DNA of 64,000 nt, taken from positions 24,814-88,813 of the forward strand of contig JADLHZ010000140.1 in the NCBI GenBank assembly GCA_020848545.1. The letters are read 5' to 3'. A program made the position numbers and the translations under genes. Below the pieces are notes generated by a model, which saw only the letters and a program-made list of their open reading frames with translations, ran no database searches and was not told the origin of the DNA. The number at the start of each line of letters is the position of its first letter. Within the stretch, counting starts at the first letter, position 1. Shown here one piece after another: positions 1-8,393 of the stretch. The DNA is from Deltaproteobacteria bacterium. GTDB lineage: Bacteria; Myxococcota; JADLHZ01.

Positions 1-2
1 TC

Positions 3-905
3 TTCACCGCGACAGCGACCGAGGCGAACGCCATCGCTCTCCATGGTCGTACGATCGTCATCAGCGGCATCGAGCATCCGAGCGTCACCGCGAACGCGCG
101 CAGGCACGAAGAACGCGGCGCTTCGGTCCGCGTCGTTCCGCCGGGGCAGGACGGCGTCGTGTCCGAGGCGGCGATCGAGCGTGCGCTTGCGGGCGCCGAC
201 CTCTGCGCGCTGATGTGGGCGAACAACGAGACCGGGGTCGTGCAGCCGGTCGATGAGGTGGCTCGTCTTTGTCGCGCGCGCGGCGTTCGCCTGCACGTCG
301 ACGCCGTTCAAGCGCTCGGCAAGCTGCCGGTGACGCTCGCCAAGGCCGACACGTATGCGATCTCCGCGCACAAGCTCGGCGGGCTGCCCGGCGCCGCCGC
401 GTTGATCGTGCGCGGCGAGCCGCCGCCGCCGTTGTGGCGAGCCGGCGGTCACGAACGCGGCGTGCGCGGCGGCACCGAGAGCCTGCTGGCAATCGAAGCG
501 TTCGGTTGGGCGGCGGCGGTGTGGAAAGAGCGCGGCGACGTCTTTCGCGCGAACATGCAAAGCGCGCGCGATGCCTTCGAAGCGGCGCTGCGCGGCTTTC
601 AACACGCGGTCATCGGTGTCGATCGCGTGCCGAACACGTCGAACATCCTCGTGCCGGGCGTGCGCGGAGAGGCGCTGTTATCGGCGCTGGATCTCGCCGG
701 TGTGGCGGCGAGTCACGGCTCGGCGTGCGCCACGGGCTCGCTCGACCCATCGCCGGTGCTGCTGGCGATGGGGATCAGCGAAGGCGAGGCCCGCACCGCG
801 CTGCGCGTGTCGTTCGGCCCGCACGCAAGGGCAGCAGAAGGCGCCGAAGTCGCGTCGCGGCTGATCGCCTGCGCCGAGAGATTGCGCGCAGCCGTCGCAC
901 CCTGA
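3..905 (+). CDS. Cysteine desulfurase, NifS/IscS type (5' end outside window)
   Basis: PLP-dependent class V aminotransferase fold enzyme that would take sulfur from L-cysteine for Fe-S cluster or thionucleoside synthesis. The frame is open from base 3 and begins in the conserved FTATATEAN segment, so the N-terminus lies before the window. The PLP lysine is visible in SAHKLGG (codon 372-374) and the persulfide cysteine in GSACATGS (codon 726-728). The C-terminal part looks complete. Its last 193 bases overlap the 3' end of the convergent pseudouridine synthase gene. Which member of the family (IscS, SufS or NifS) cannot be decided from this fragment. Confidence 0.93.
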   Translation, partial: FTATATEANAIALHGRTIVISGIEHPSVTANARRHEERGASVRVVPPGQDGVVSEAAIERALAGADLCALMWANNETGVVQPVDEVARLCRARGVRLHVDAVQALGKLPVTLAKADTYAISAHKLGGLPGAAALIVRGEPPPPLWRAGGHERGVRGGTESLLAIEAFGWAAAVWKERGDVFRANMQSARDAFEAALRGFQHAVIGVDRVPNTSNILVPGVRGEALLSALDLAGVAASHGSACATGSLDPSPVLLAMGISEGEARTALRVSFGPHARAAEGAEVASRLIACAERLRAAVAP

Positions 906-1840
906 ACCCAGGCCGCCATGTCGTCGTGCATCGGCGCGCGGAACACCATCTCGCCGCCGTCGGGCGACGGGATCGCGAGCTCAGCCGCGTGTAGCATGTG
1001 CCGCGCGGCGCCGGTCGCTTCGAGCACGCGCGCCGTCGCGCCGTGATCTGCGCTCTCTTTGAAGATGTCGTCGCTCACGCCGTAGAGCTTGTCGCCGAGC
1101 AGGGGATGGCCGAGGGCCCACAGATGCACCCGGATCTGATGCTGGCGACCGGTCTCGGGGCGGCAGCGCACGAGCGTGTGCTCGGCGAAGCGTTCGAGCA
1201 CTTCGACGTGGGTGACCGACGGCATGCCGCGCGCCTCGTCGACGCGCATCTTCACTTTGAGCGACGACGTCTCATCGAGCATCAGCGGCAGGTCGATGCG
1301 CAGCGTCTCGAAGCTCGGTGCGCCGCGGACCACGGCGAGATAGGTCTTCTTCGCGCGGCTCAAGCGAAAGAGCTCCTTCGCCCACGCGGCCCACTTGCCC
1401 TTGCCGCAGACGAGCACGCCGCTCGTCTCGCGATCGAGCCGGTGCGCGATCTTCGCCTCGGGCCGGTGATCATTGAGCCACGCCGTCACCGTGTTGCGCC
1501 ACGTGCTCGCGTTCGGATGCACCACGAGGTCGCCGGGCTTGTTGAGCACCAAGAAGCGCTCGTCTTCGAAGATGATCGGCAAGTCGATGGGCCGCGCGAT
1601 CTCGTTCTCGACCTCGCGCTGCCAGGTGAACCTGTCGCCGACCTGCACGAGGCGCGACGCCTTCACCGGGCGACCACCCTGATCGTGCATGCCGTGATCG
1701 ATGATCCCCTGCACGCGCGTGCGCGACAGACGCGGAATGTGCTTTTGGATGAACTTGTCGAGGCGCAGACCTTGGTCGCCGAGCGGCACTTCGATCGTCA
1801 CTTCGACGAGCGTGTCTGCGATGGTCTTGTACTGCTTCAA
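713..1840 (-). CDS. RluA-family RNA pseudouridine synthase
   Basis: Converts uridine to pseudouridine in rRNA or tRNA. An S4 RNA-binding domain lies near residues 20-75 (LRLDKFIQKH and following), then the catalytic domain with the family motif HRLDRETSGV carrying the catalytic aspartate. The start appears to be TTG, 12 bases after the stop of the lipid kinase gene, so the two are probably co-transcribed. The catalytic domain ends near APMHDDMAAWV; the last 60 or so residues are low-complexity, Ala/Ser-rich and antisense to the cysteine desulfurase gene. Specificity (RluA, C or D site) is not visible. Confidence 0.88.
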   Translation of the reverse strand: MKQYKTIADTLVEVTIEVPLGDQGLRLDKFIQKHIPRLSRTRVQGIIDHGMHDQGGRPVKASRLVQVGDRFTWQREVENEIARPIDLPIIFEDERFLVLNKPGDLVVHPNASTWRNTVTAWLNDHRPEAKIAHRLDRETSGVLVCGKGKWAAWAKELFRLSRAKKTYLAVVRGAPSFETLRIDLPLMLDETSSLKVKMRVDEARGMPSVTHVEVLERFAEHTLVRCRPETGRQHQIRVHLWALGHPLLGDKLYGVSDDIFKESADHGATARVLEATGAARHMLHAAELAIPSPDGGEMVFRAPMHDDMAAWVQGATAARNLSAQAISRDATSAPSAALACGPNDTRSAVRASPSLIPIASSTGDGSSEPVAHAEP

Positions 1841-1852
1841 GCCGGGTTCGGC

Positions 1853-2989
1853 TTACACAACCGCGCCGCGATAATCCACGACTTTGAGCGGGCGCTCGGA
1901 GATCTGGAAGGTGATGTTGTCGCGCGAGCCCTGGCCGTCGCCCGAGTGCTGGTACGGCATCGGCTTTTCCATCTCGACCTTCACTTTGGTGACGAGAAAG
2001 TCGAGCACTTCCTGCGAGCGCCAGTGGCCCTTCCATAGGGACGGCAGGTTCAAGAGCGGCTTGAACGGATTGCAGGTGGCGATGCGCAGGTTCATCATGC
2101 CCGGGCGCACGCCGGCGAAGGGATAGATCTTGAAGCCGAAGCCATAGAACGGCGTGGTGCCGCAGCCGACGAGCGCCGCCGGACCTTCGTACAAGACTTG
2201 GCCGTGCTTTAGCGGCATCGCGCGATCGCCGCGGCGCGGATCCATGAAGTACGCATCATCGCCCTGGTTCGTCACGCGGACGTTCTGCGCAAAGCCGTCG
2301 CGCATGAAGGTGGGAACGCTCTTGCCCAAGATCGCCATCAGATAACCAGCAGCGGTCGCCGTCAGCTTCTTCATGGTCTTCTTGTTCTGCGCCCACTCCT
2401 TCATCGCGTTGTAGTCGTTCAGGATGCGCGCGTCGTAGCCCATGCCGGCGAAGAAGAAGCGTTGCCCTTCGCTCTCGATGAGGTCGATGTTGACCGCCGA
2501 GTGGCGCGGGCCCGAGAGCACCTTTTGCAGATCTTCAGCGGGCTTCGTGGCGCCGACGACCGAGCTCAGGCCGTTGCCGGTGCCGAGCTTCAACACGCCG
2601 AACTCGGGGTACGGGAGCAGCGGTTGGCGCTCGCCGAAGTGCCGCGCGCGTTGGAGGCGCCAGTCGTTCGCTTCGTCGACGTAGCGGAACACGTGGTTCA
2701 TGACGTTGACGAGCGTGCCGTCGCCGCCGCCGCACAGGATCGTTCCGTAGCCGCGCTGCACGACTTGGCGCGCGAACGCTTCGGCTTCTTCCAACGTGTG
2801 GCTGAAATAGAAATCGGATGCCGGCACGAGACGACCCAAGCGCTTGGCGACCTTGTCGTCGACTTGCTTGGCGTTCTTGTTGAGGATGACGGCGATACGT
2901 TCGGTGGCGACAGGGGCGTAAGGAAGGACGACATCTTTGCTACGTTCACGGCTCGGGTGCGTCAGAACATCGTCGAGTGTTTTATACAT
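1853..2989 (-). CDS. Diacylglycerol/sphingosine-kinase-like lipid kinase (DAGK catalytic domain)
   Basis: Phosphorylates a lipid hydroxyl using a nucleoside triphosphate. The nucleotide-binding start ILNKNAK (residue about 34) and the glycine-rich GGGDGTLVNVMN (about residue 87) are the hallmarks of the YegS/LCB5/DAGK family. The remaining beta-rich part carries GTGNGLSSVVGA. At 378 residues it is somewhat longer than YegS-type enzymes. It is first gene of a likely two-gene unit with the pseudouridine synthase downstream. A 17-base inverted repeat lies 29 bases before its start codon. The substrate lipid cannot be told from sequence. Confidence 0.8.
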   Translation of the reverse strand: MYKTLDDVLTHPSRERSKDVVLPYAPVATERIAVILNKNAKQVDDKVAKRLGRLVPASDFYFSHTLEEAEAFARQVVQRGYGTILCGGGDGTLVNVMNHVFRYVDEANDWRLQRARHFGERQPLLPYPEFGVLKLGTGNGLSSVVGATKPAEDLQKVLSGPRHSAVNIDLIESEGQRFFFAGMGYDARILNDYNAMKEWAQNKKTMKKLTATAAGYLMAILGKSVPTFMRDGFAQNVRVTNQGDDAYFMDPRRGDRAMPLKHGQVLYEGPAALVGCGTTPFYGFGFKIYPFAGVRPGMMNLRIATCNPFKPLLNLPSLWKGHWRSQEVLDFLVTKVKVEMEKPMPYQHSGDGQGSRDNITFQISERPLKVVDYRGAVV

Positions 2990-3017
2990 ACGCTTTGCTC
3001 GGTCTCCGATAGGCTTC

Positions 3018-3034
3018 TGCGCAAACTTTGCGCA
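3018..3034. promoter_or_regulatory. Perfect inverted repeat, operator candidate
   Basis: TGCGCAAACTTTGCGCA is an 8-bp perfect palindrome around one central base. It lies 29 bases before the lipid kinase start, where a dimeric repressor would overlap the promoter. No regulator gene is adjacent, so its binder is unknown. Confidence 0.4.
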
Positions 3035-3208
3035 CTTCGAACGTCGCTATGACACGCACGCCCGAATCGCCCCCCTTTAAGCACGGCCTATGCCACTTCT
3101 TGACGCAGCACGGCATTGCGATGGTTGCGAGGTGCCTTCTGCAAAATCGCGCACTTAGACGAATCCTCGCGTCTGTGCTCTGGGCGGAAGGTGTGAAAAG
3201 GGGGCGGC

Positions 3209-3234
3209 AGTGCGAAGTGAATTTCGCACTTTTT
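3209..3234 (+). terminator. Rho-independent terminator-like hairpin
   Basis: An 8-bp perfect stem (AGTGCGAA pairing with TTCGCACT) with a six-base loop, followed by four more T. The T run follows the stem only on the plus strand. No plus-strand gene ends just upstream, so it would end a short intergenic transcript or attenuate transcription into the isomerase gene. Confidence 0.4.
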
Positions 3235-3386
3235 GGCCCGCTGCGGCGAACGCCGCTACGCAGCACGCGAGTCCTGGGCCGCACTCTTCTCCGTGCTTTC
3301 GTTTGGTATTTCTTGCCTGCGGCGCCCCGCTTCTCGTGTAGGCCGCTTGCTCCGTGTTGCTCGCTCGACTATCGGAGCGACGCCGC

Positions 3387-4406
3387 ATGAACCGCCCACT
3401 GCAAAGAGTCGTCGCCGCCAAGAAGTCCCGCCTGCACCCGGACGTCGCTGCGGCGCGCGAAGTCATCTCCGTCGAAGCGAAGAGCGTGCTCGGCTTGCTC
3501 GATCATCTCGACGCTCAGTTCGTGCGCGCGTTGAACCTCATCGATCAATGCACGGGCCGCGTCGTCGTCAGCGGCATGGGCAAGTCGGGCTTCATCGCGC
3601 AGAAACTTTCGGCCACGCTCGCGTCGACCGGTTGTCCGTCCTTGTATCTGCATCCAGCCGAGGCGCTGCACGGCGATCTCGGACGCCTCGCGCGCGGCGA
3701 CGTGTTGCTCGGTTTGTCGAACAGCGGCGAGACCGAAGAAGTCGTGCGCTTGCTGCGGCCGCTGAAGCGCCTGGGCATTCCGGTCATCGCGATGAGCGGC
3801 AACAAGAGCTCGACGCTGGCGAAGGCCGCCGACGTCGTGTTGTTCATCGGCAACGTCGTCGAAGCGAGCCCGATCGGCCTCGTGCCGACGGCGTCGACGA
3901 CGGCGATGCTCGTGCTCGGCGACGCCCTGGCGATGACTCTGTTTTCGCGACGCGGCTTCGGGCGGGCTGAGTTCGCGCGCTTTCATCCGGCCGGCCGCCT
4001 CGGCTTTCGCTTGATGCGCGTGAGCGAAGTGATGCGTGAAGGGGCGTCGAACCCGGTCGTGCAAGAGCACCTGCCGCTCGTCAAAGTGCTCGCCGCGATG
4101 ACGAAGACACCGGGCAGGCCGGGCGCTGCGTCGGTCATCGACAAGCGCGGCAGACTCATCGGCGTCTTCACCGACGGCGATCTGCGGCGTTTGCTCGAGA
4201 ACGATACCTTCGACAACAAGAAGGCCGTACGCGAAGTGATGACGCGCGATCCGGTTACCGTCCGCGACAACGCCCTCGTCGAAGACGCCGAGCGTTTGCT
4301 ACGCGAGCACCACATCGACAACATGCCCGTCGTCGACGACGAGCAACGCGCCGTCGGGCTCATCGACGTGCAGGACTTGCTCGTGCACAATGCCTACCGA
4401 TCCTGA
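3387..4406 (+). CDS. kdsD: Arabinose-5-phosphate isomerase, KdsD/KpsF/GutQ family
   Basis: Interconverts ribulose 5-phosphate and arabinose 5-phosphate, the first step to the lipopolysaccharide sugar KDO. An N-terminal SIS domain (about residues 30-170) contains VVVSGMGKSGFIAQKLSATL and GLSNSGETEEV; two CBS domains follow (about 200-255 and 270-325). The 339-residue length fits the family. I chose ATG 3387 because MNRPLQRV precedes the conserved part directly; an in-frame start at 3354 is possible. The stop overlaps the next start (TGATG), so translation is probably coupled to the Cys-rich protein downstream. Confidence 0.92.
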   Translation: MNRPLQRVVAAKKSRLHPDVAAAREVISVEAKSVLGLLDHLDAQFVRALNLIDQCTGRVVVSGMGKSGFIAQKLSATLASTGCPSLYLHPAEALHGDLGRLARGDVLLGLSNSGETEEVVRLLRPLKRLGIPVIAMSGNKSSTLAKAADVVLFIGNVVEASPIGLVPTASTTAMLVLGDALAMTLFSRRGFGRAEFARFHPAGRLGFRLMRVSEVMREGASNPVVQEHLPLVKVLAAMTKTPGRPGAASVIDKRGRLIGVFTDGDLRRLLENDTFDNKKAVREVMTRDPVTVRDNALVEDAERLLREHHIDNMPVVDDEQRAVGLIDVQDLLVHNAYRS

Positions 4407-5089
4407 TGGCGTTCGGACCGAAGCGAAGTGCGCTCGAAGCATTGTGGACGGAGACGACGAGGCGTCCGCTCTGGTTGCCACCGAATCTTCTGCGCTACGT
4501 GCGGCTCTCGCGGCGCGTGAACCTCGTGCCGCTGCGCCGGCGTGACGTGCGCGTCGAGGGTCCTCGCTTCGGCGTCTCGAAGTGCAACGCCTGCACGAAC
4601 AACTGCTGTGTCGGAAAGAAGAACACTGTGTCCCTGCGCCTCGTCGACATCGCGACGCTGATCGACCTCGGCCGCGCCGATCTCATTCGCCGCGAGAAGC
4701 CGCGCTTCTCGGAGGCCGACAAGCTGTCGAGCAAGGCGCGTGCGCGTTTTTTGGCGAGCGACGCCTTCACCGTGTTTCCGGTGCTGCGCCAAGACGAGCA
4801 CGATCGCTGCGCGGCGTTGAGCGACGGCAACCGCTGCACGCTGCATCCGCATTGGCCGCTCTCCTGCGCCCGCTTCCCCTACGCGCTCGATCTCGACGCG
4901 CGCGAAGTGTTCTACAGCCCGCGCTGCCCGTCGTATGATATCGTCGACGCCGTGAGCGAGCCGCGCGTGAAGACGATGATCGACGCGACGCTCGCCGCCT
5001 ACAACGAGCGCATCCGCGACTTCGTGCTGCTCGACCATGCGCGCGCCGGGCTCGAGCGCATCGGGCTCACCGAATGGTTGAATCTATGA
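4406..5089 (+). CDS. YkgJ-family cysteine-cluster protein
   Basis: Member of the CxxCxxxCC zinc/iron-chelating family. Cysteines at about residues 60, 63, 67 and 68 (SKCNACTNNCCVG) and a downstream set (CAAL, NRCTLHPHWPLSCARFPY) build the usual metal site. The biochemical role of the family is not settled. The 5' end overlaps the isomerase stop, and the 3' end overlaps the GHMP kinase start by ATGA, so the three genes form a tight operon. The first 55 or so residues are an extension that I cannot assign. Confidence 0.8.
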   Translation: MAFGPKRSALEALWTETTRRPLWLPPNLLRYVRLSRRVNLVPLRRRDVRVEGPRFGVSKCNACTNNCCVGKKNTVSLRLVDIATLIDLGRADLIRREKPRFSEADKLSSKARARFLASDAFTVFPVLRQDEHDRCAALSDGNRCTLHPHWPLSCARFPYALDLDAREVFYSPRCPSYDIVDAVSEPRVKTMIDATLAAYNERIRDFVLLDHARAGLERIGLTEWLNL

Positions 5090-6081
5090 GCGTTGCAGCC
5101 GTGAGCCCTGCTCCAATCGTCGTGACGAAGAGCGCGCCGGGGAAGCTCTTCCTCTTCGGCGAATATGCTGTGCTCGAAGGGCACTTGGCGCTCGTCGCGG
5201 CGGTCGATCGGCGCGTCGTCGTTCGTTACGCGACGGATCCCGCCGCCGACGCGCTGACGATCGGCGGATCCTTCTTCGCGACGCCCGTACGCGTGCTGCT
5301 CGGTGAGCTCGACGCCGGCCTCGCCGGACCTGCATCGCGCGTCGTCGCTGGCATACTCGCGGCGAGGGACGTCGGCGCGCGTATTCGCGGAGGCACGCTC
5401 GACGTCGACTCGCGCGCGCTCTTTGACGGCGATCGCAAGCTCGGCTTCGGATCGAGCGCCGCGGTAACCGTGGCGACCTTCGGCGCGCTCGGCGGTCGCG
5501 TGGGCGACGAGGCGTTCGCCCGCTGCCGGCACTGGCACAACCGCGCGCAAGGAACCCAAGGCAGCGGCGGCGACATCGCGGCGTCTTTGCTCGGCGGGCT
5601 CGCGTGCCTGCGTGGCGATCGCATCGCGCGCATCGACTGGGTGCCACCGCTCGCCGTCCTCTTTCACCCGAAGTCGGCCTCGACGCCGGCGTTCGTGTCG
5701 AACGTCAAGCGCTTCAAGCAGGAGCAGCCGGCGGAATATCGAGCGCGCATCGCCGTCCTCGGAGCGATCGCCGAGCGCGCCGCCACCGCCGCGCGCGCGC
5801 ACGACGCCGCCGCCTGGGTCGCGCTGGTCCGCGAGGCCGCTGCCGCGCTCGATGCTCTCGGTGAAGTGTCTGGCACCGGCATCGTTACGCCGTACCAGCG
5901 CGAGATCGCGACGCTCTGCGACTCCTTCGGGGCCGCGTCGAAGCCCGCCGGCGCCGGTGGCGGCGATGTCTCGCTCATCTGCGCCGCCGATGATCGCGTC
6001 CTCGCCGACGCGATGGAAGCGATCCGCATGAAGGGCGGCCACTGTGAACGCCTCGCCATCGCCGCGACCGGCCTCGCCTGA
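5086..6081 (+). CDS. GHMP kinase, mevalonate/phosphomevalonate kinase-like
   Basis: ATP-dependent small-molecule kinase. APGKLFLFGEYAVLEG (about residues 17-32) is the motif 1 form seen in mevalonate-pathway kinases; LGFGSSAAVTVA is the phosphate-binding loop; GSGGDIAASLLGG resembles phosphomevalonate kinases; KPAGAGGGDVSLI is motif 3. A mevalonate route to isoprenoids is known in myxobacteria, so phosphomevalonate kinase is my preferred reading, but no other pathway gene is present to confirm it. ATG 5086 overlaps the previous stop (ATGA); ATG 5074 is the alternative. A 13-base dispersed repeat lies inside the gene at 5864, and a repeat array starts directly after the stop. Confidence 0.8.
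   Translation: MSVAAVSPAPIVVTKSAPGKLFLFGEYAVLEGHLALVAAVDRRVVVRYATDPAADALTIGGSFFATPVRVLLGELDAGLAGPASRVVAGILAARDVGARIRGGTLDVDSRALFDGDRKLGFGSSAAVTVATFGALGGRVGDEAFARCRHWHNRAQGTQGSGGDIAASLLGGLACLRGDRIARIDWVPPLAVLFHPKSASTPAFVSNVKRFKQEQPAEYRARIAVLGAIAERAATAARAHDAAAWVALVREAAAALDALGEVSGTGIVTPYQREIATLCDSFGAASKPAGAGGGDVSLICAADDRVLADAMEAIRMKGGHCERLAIAATGLA
5864..5876 (+). repeat. Dispersed 13-mer AAGTGTCTGGCAC, copy 1
   Basis: Perfect copy within the GHMP kinase gene, read in frame as EVSGT. Identical 13-mers occur at 6257, 55188 and 55820. Confidence 0.6.
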
Positions 6082-6200
6082 AACGGTCCGCTTCCTGAAA
6101 CGGTCTTCTCCCCGAACGGTCTTCTCCCCGGTCCCTTTTCGCCGACTCTCCCCGGTCCGCGTCCCCGGTCCCTTTTCGCGGCCTTCCCCGGTCCCTTTTT
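6082..6200. repeat. Repeat array A, core CCCCGGTCCCTTTT
   Basis: Begins directly after the GHMP kinase stop. Three perfect copies of CCCCGGTCCCTTTT lie at 6126-6139, 6163-6176 and 6186-6199, with degenerate copies between (for example CCCCGGTCC near 6150) and several GAAACGGTC/GAACGGTC pieces before them. The core is the reverse complement of the units at 41361-41533 and 55895-55934. It has no hairpin of its own and encodes no plausible protein. Confidence 0.8.
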
Positions 6201-6214
6201 GGCGTGGCTTGGGT

Positions 6215-6230
6215 TGACCATATGTGGTCA
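6215..6230. repeat. Near-palindrome TGACCATATGTGGTCA beside repeat array A
   Basis: A 16-base element with TGACCA and TGGTCA arms, 15 bases outside array A. A copy identical at 14 of 16 bases flanks array B at 41343, on the same side relative to the repeat orientation. Confidence 0.55.
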
Positions 6231-6250
6231 CGGTCGTAGGGTGACACGCG

Positions 6251-6454
6251 ATGACGGTGCCAGACACTTTGATCTCGCCGACGCTCGCGACGCTGTACGC
6301 GAAGCAAGGGCATCAGAGCTCGGCGATCGCGGTGCTGAGAGCGCTCGAGCAGCGCCAGAATCAGCGCAAGTCGGAAATCTTGACCGAGCTGCTGACGCGG
6401 GTGAGCATTCACCGATCGGAGCGTGAGCACCCATGGGCTTCAAAGAGAACCTGA
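6251..6454 (+). CDS. Small TPR-like protein
   Basis: A 67-residue protein with strong GC preference at third codon positions. TLATLYAKQGHQSSAIAVL resembles a single TPR helix pair of the kind found in short deltaproteobacterial proteins; the rest is charged. Its 3' end overlaps the roadblock gene by 22 bases, which suggests a shared transcript and linked function. The start ATG is followed by the dispersed 13-mer, so residues VPDTL are encoded by the repeat. Precise role unknown. Confidence 0.6.
   Translation: MTVPDTLISPTLATLYAKQGHQSSAIAVLRALEQRQNQRKSEILTELLTRVSIHRSEREHPWASKRT
6257..6269 (-). repeat. Dispersed 13-mer AAGTGTCTGGCAC, copy 2
   Basis: Perfect copy on the minus strand (GTGCCAGACACTT on plus), at the start of the small TPR-like gene and 57 bases outside repeat array A. 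Confidence 0.6.
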
Positions 6455-6798
6455 CCGCGATCTGTACCGCCCTGCCCGAGACCTTCGTCGTGACGCTCAT
6501 GGACCACGACGGCATCTCCGTCGACACCGTGCAGTCGCATCAGACAGACATCGACATCAACGCGTACTTCATCGAGATCACCGGCGTCTTCGCGCAAGCC
6601 GTCCGCACCGCCGAGCAAATGCAGACCGGCGCCGTCAATGAGCTCGTGCTGAAGAGCGAGCGCGTGACGGCCGTCCTGCGACCGGTCGGCTCCGGCTATT
6701 ACTTGGCGCTGGCGATGACGCCGAACGGCAACACGGGAAAAGCGCGCTACTTGCTCCGCATTGCCGCGCCGAAGCTGCAACAAGAGCTCGGCGCCTGA
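6433..6798 (+). CDS. Roadblock/LC7 domain protein
   Basis: A 121-residue single-domain protein of the roadblock/LC7 superfamily, whose bacterial members (MglB type) regulate small Ras-like GTPases. VVTLMDHDGISVDTVQ at the start, the central helix ITGVFAQAVRTAEQM, and the strand ERVTAVLRPVGSGYYLALAM match the fold. No GTPase gene is in the window, so its partner is unknown. It sits between the TPR-like gene and aroQ on one likely transcript; only 8 bases separate it from aroQ. Confidence 0.75.
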   Translation: MGFKENLTAICTALPETFVVTLMDHDGISVDTVQSHQTDIDINAYFIEITGVFAQAVRTAEQMQTGAVNELVLKSERVTAVLRPVGSGYYLALAMTPNGNTGKARYLLRIAAPKLQQELGA

Positions 6799-6806
6799 GC
6801 CGGGCG

Positions 6807-7259
6807 ATGGCGAAGAAGAAGCCGCCGCGCCCGAAGATCCTCATCCTCAGCGGCCCCAACCTCAACATGCTCGGCACCCGCGAGCCCGACGTCTACGGCA
6901 CCGACACGCTCGAAGACATCCACCGCGCGCTCGACCACCTCGCCCACGAAAACGGCATCGAGCTCGAATGCCGGCAGTCGAACCACGAGGGCGACCTCAT
7001 CGATTGGATCCAGCAGGCGAGCGCACAGGCGATCGTCTTGAATGCCGGCGGCCTCACCCACACCAGCGTGGCCCTGCGCGACGCGATCGCCTCGGTGCCG
7101 AAGATCCCGGTGATCGAAGTGCACCTCTCGCACATCTTCGCGCGCGAGACGTTCCGTCAGACCTCGTTGATCGCGCCGGTATGCAAAGGAATGGTCAGCG
7201 GCTTCGGCGCCCAGAGCTACTCGCTTGGTCTGCTCGCCGCCGCGTCGCTCGTGCTCTAA
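6807..7259 (+). CDS. aroQ: 3-dehydroquinate dehydratase, type II
   Basis: Catalyses the dehydration of 3-dehydroquinate to 3-dehydroshikimate in the shikimate pathway. The 150-residue length and the motifs ILSGPNLNMLGTREP with YG (catalytic tyrosine region), QSNHEGDLIDWI, LNAGGLTHTSVALRDAI and EVHLSHIFARE (catalytic histidine) are those of the small dodecameric type II enzyme. It is last gene of a three-gene plus-strand unit and meets the citrate synthase gene convergently with a 3-base gap. Confidence 0.96.
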   Translation: MAKKKPPRPKILILSGPNLNMLGTREPDVYGTDTLEDIHRALDHLAHENGIELECRQSNHEGDLIDWIQQASAQAIVLNAGGLTHTSVALRDAIASVPKIPVIEVHLSHIFARETFRQTSLIAPVCKGMVSGFGAQSYSLGLLAAASLVL

Positions 7260-7262
7260 CGC

Positions 7263-8393
7263 TCACAAACGATCGGCGATCGGCACCCACTTCTTCTCGC
7301 GATCGCCCTGATAGATCTGCGTCGGCCTCAAGAGGTGGTTCTTCGCCACTTGCTCGTTCCAATGCGCGAGCCACCCGACGACCCGGCTCATCGCGAACAT
7401 CGACGAAAAGAGATCTACCGGAATGCCAAGGCGGTCGTAGATGACGCCGTTGAAGAAGTCGACGTTCGGAAACACGCCTTTGGCACCGAGCGCGTGCGTG
7501 ACGACGCGCTCGAGCTCGATCGCGGTGTCATAGACCGCCGAGCGCCCGGTCTTCTCGACGAGCTGGGTCGCCAACCGTTGCAAGATCGTCGCGCGCGGAT
7601 CCTTCACCTTATAGACGCGGTGGCCGAAGCCCGGGATGATCTGCTGGTTGCGCATGTTCTCTTCGGCCCACATACGCGCCCGGTCCGGCGAGCTCAGCTG
7701 GCGCAGCAAGAGCAGCGCAGCTTCGGACGCCCCGCCGTGCAGCGGCCCGGCAAGCGCGCTGATCGCCGCGCTGATGACGCCGTAGGGACCGGCGAGCGTA
7801 GAGCCCGTGATGCGCGCCGAAAACGTGGACGCATTCATCGCGTGCTCGGCGTGCAGGATCATGCACACGTCGAGGATGCGCGATGCGGTGGCATCTGGCA
7901 CGCGATCGCTGAGCATGTAGAGAAAGTTCGCCGCGTGATCAAGATCGTCGCGCGGCGTGATCGGCTCGTCGCCTTTGCGAATGCGCGCGAACGCCGCGAC
8001 GAGCGTGGGCAGCTTGGCGATCAAGCGGATAGTCGATTTGTAGCGCTGCTCCGGGTCCTCGACGTTCTTTGCCGGGTAGAACATGCCCATTGCCGCGACC
8101 GTAGCGCCGGTCGCGTCCATCGGGTGACCGTGCTCGGGAAGCAGCTTCAAGACGTCGACGATCTTGAACTTCAGACGCCGGTGATGCCGCAGGTCGTCCT
8201 TGAAGCGTGAAAGCTCGTCCTTGTTCGGGAGCCGGCCTTTGATCAGGAGGTAGGCCGTCTCTTCGAAGGTCGAGTGCTCGGCGAGCGTCTCGATCGCGTA
8301 GCCGCGGTACTCGAGCACACCCTTGTTGCCGTCGATGAAGCACAGCTTCGACTCCGCCGCGGGGACGCCGTTCAGACCCGGAATGTACTCCAT
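7263..8393 (-). CDS. Citrate synthase
   Basis: Condenses acetyl-CoA and oxaloacetate to citrate. The 376-residue form is the short type (about 370-385 residues) shared with 2-methylcitrate synthases. Catalytic positions are visible: the histidine in MILHAEHAMNAST, the histidine in PGFGHRVYK, and the aspartate in FPNVDFFNGVIYD. The start at 8393 is set by a clear AGGAGG ribosome-binding site five or six bases upstream; the frame stays open 19 codons further up but those codons are not needed. A methylcitrate activity is possible, but no other propionate genes are nearby. Confidence 0.93.
   Translation of the reverse strand: MEYIPGLNGVPAAESKLCFIDGNKGVLEYRGYAIETLAEHSTFEETAYLLIKGRLPNKDELSRFKDDLRHHRRLKFKIVDVLKLLPEHGHPMDATGATVAAMGMFYPAKNVEDPEQRYKSTIRLIAKLPTLVAAFARIRKGDEPITPRDDLDHAANFLYMLSDRVPDATASRILDVCMILHAEHAMNASTFSARITGSTLAGPYGVISAAISALAGPLHGGASEAALLLLRQLSSPDRARMWAEENMRNQQIIPGFGHRVYKVKDPRATILQRLATQLVEKTGRSAVYDTAIELERVVTHALGAKGVFPNVDFFNGVIYDRLGIPVDLFSSMFAMSRVVGWLAHWNEQVAKNHLLRPTQIYQGDREKKWVPIADRL

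Larger units (their letters stand above)
2990..3386. other. Intergenic region between divergent genes
   Basis: About 400 bases without a supported protein gene, between the lipid kinase (minus) and the sugar-phosphate isomerase (plus). It contains an inverted repeat (3018-3034) and a hairpin followed by T residues (3209-3234). The ORFs here have no recognisable product and poor codon usage. Because no plus-strand gene ends upstream of the hairpin, the stretch could carry a short non-coding transcript or a leader RNA for the isomerase. Confidence 0.5.
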
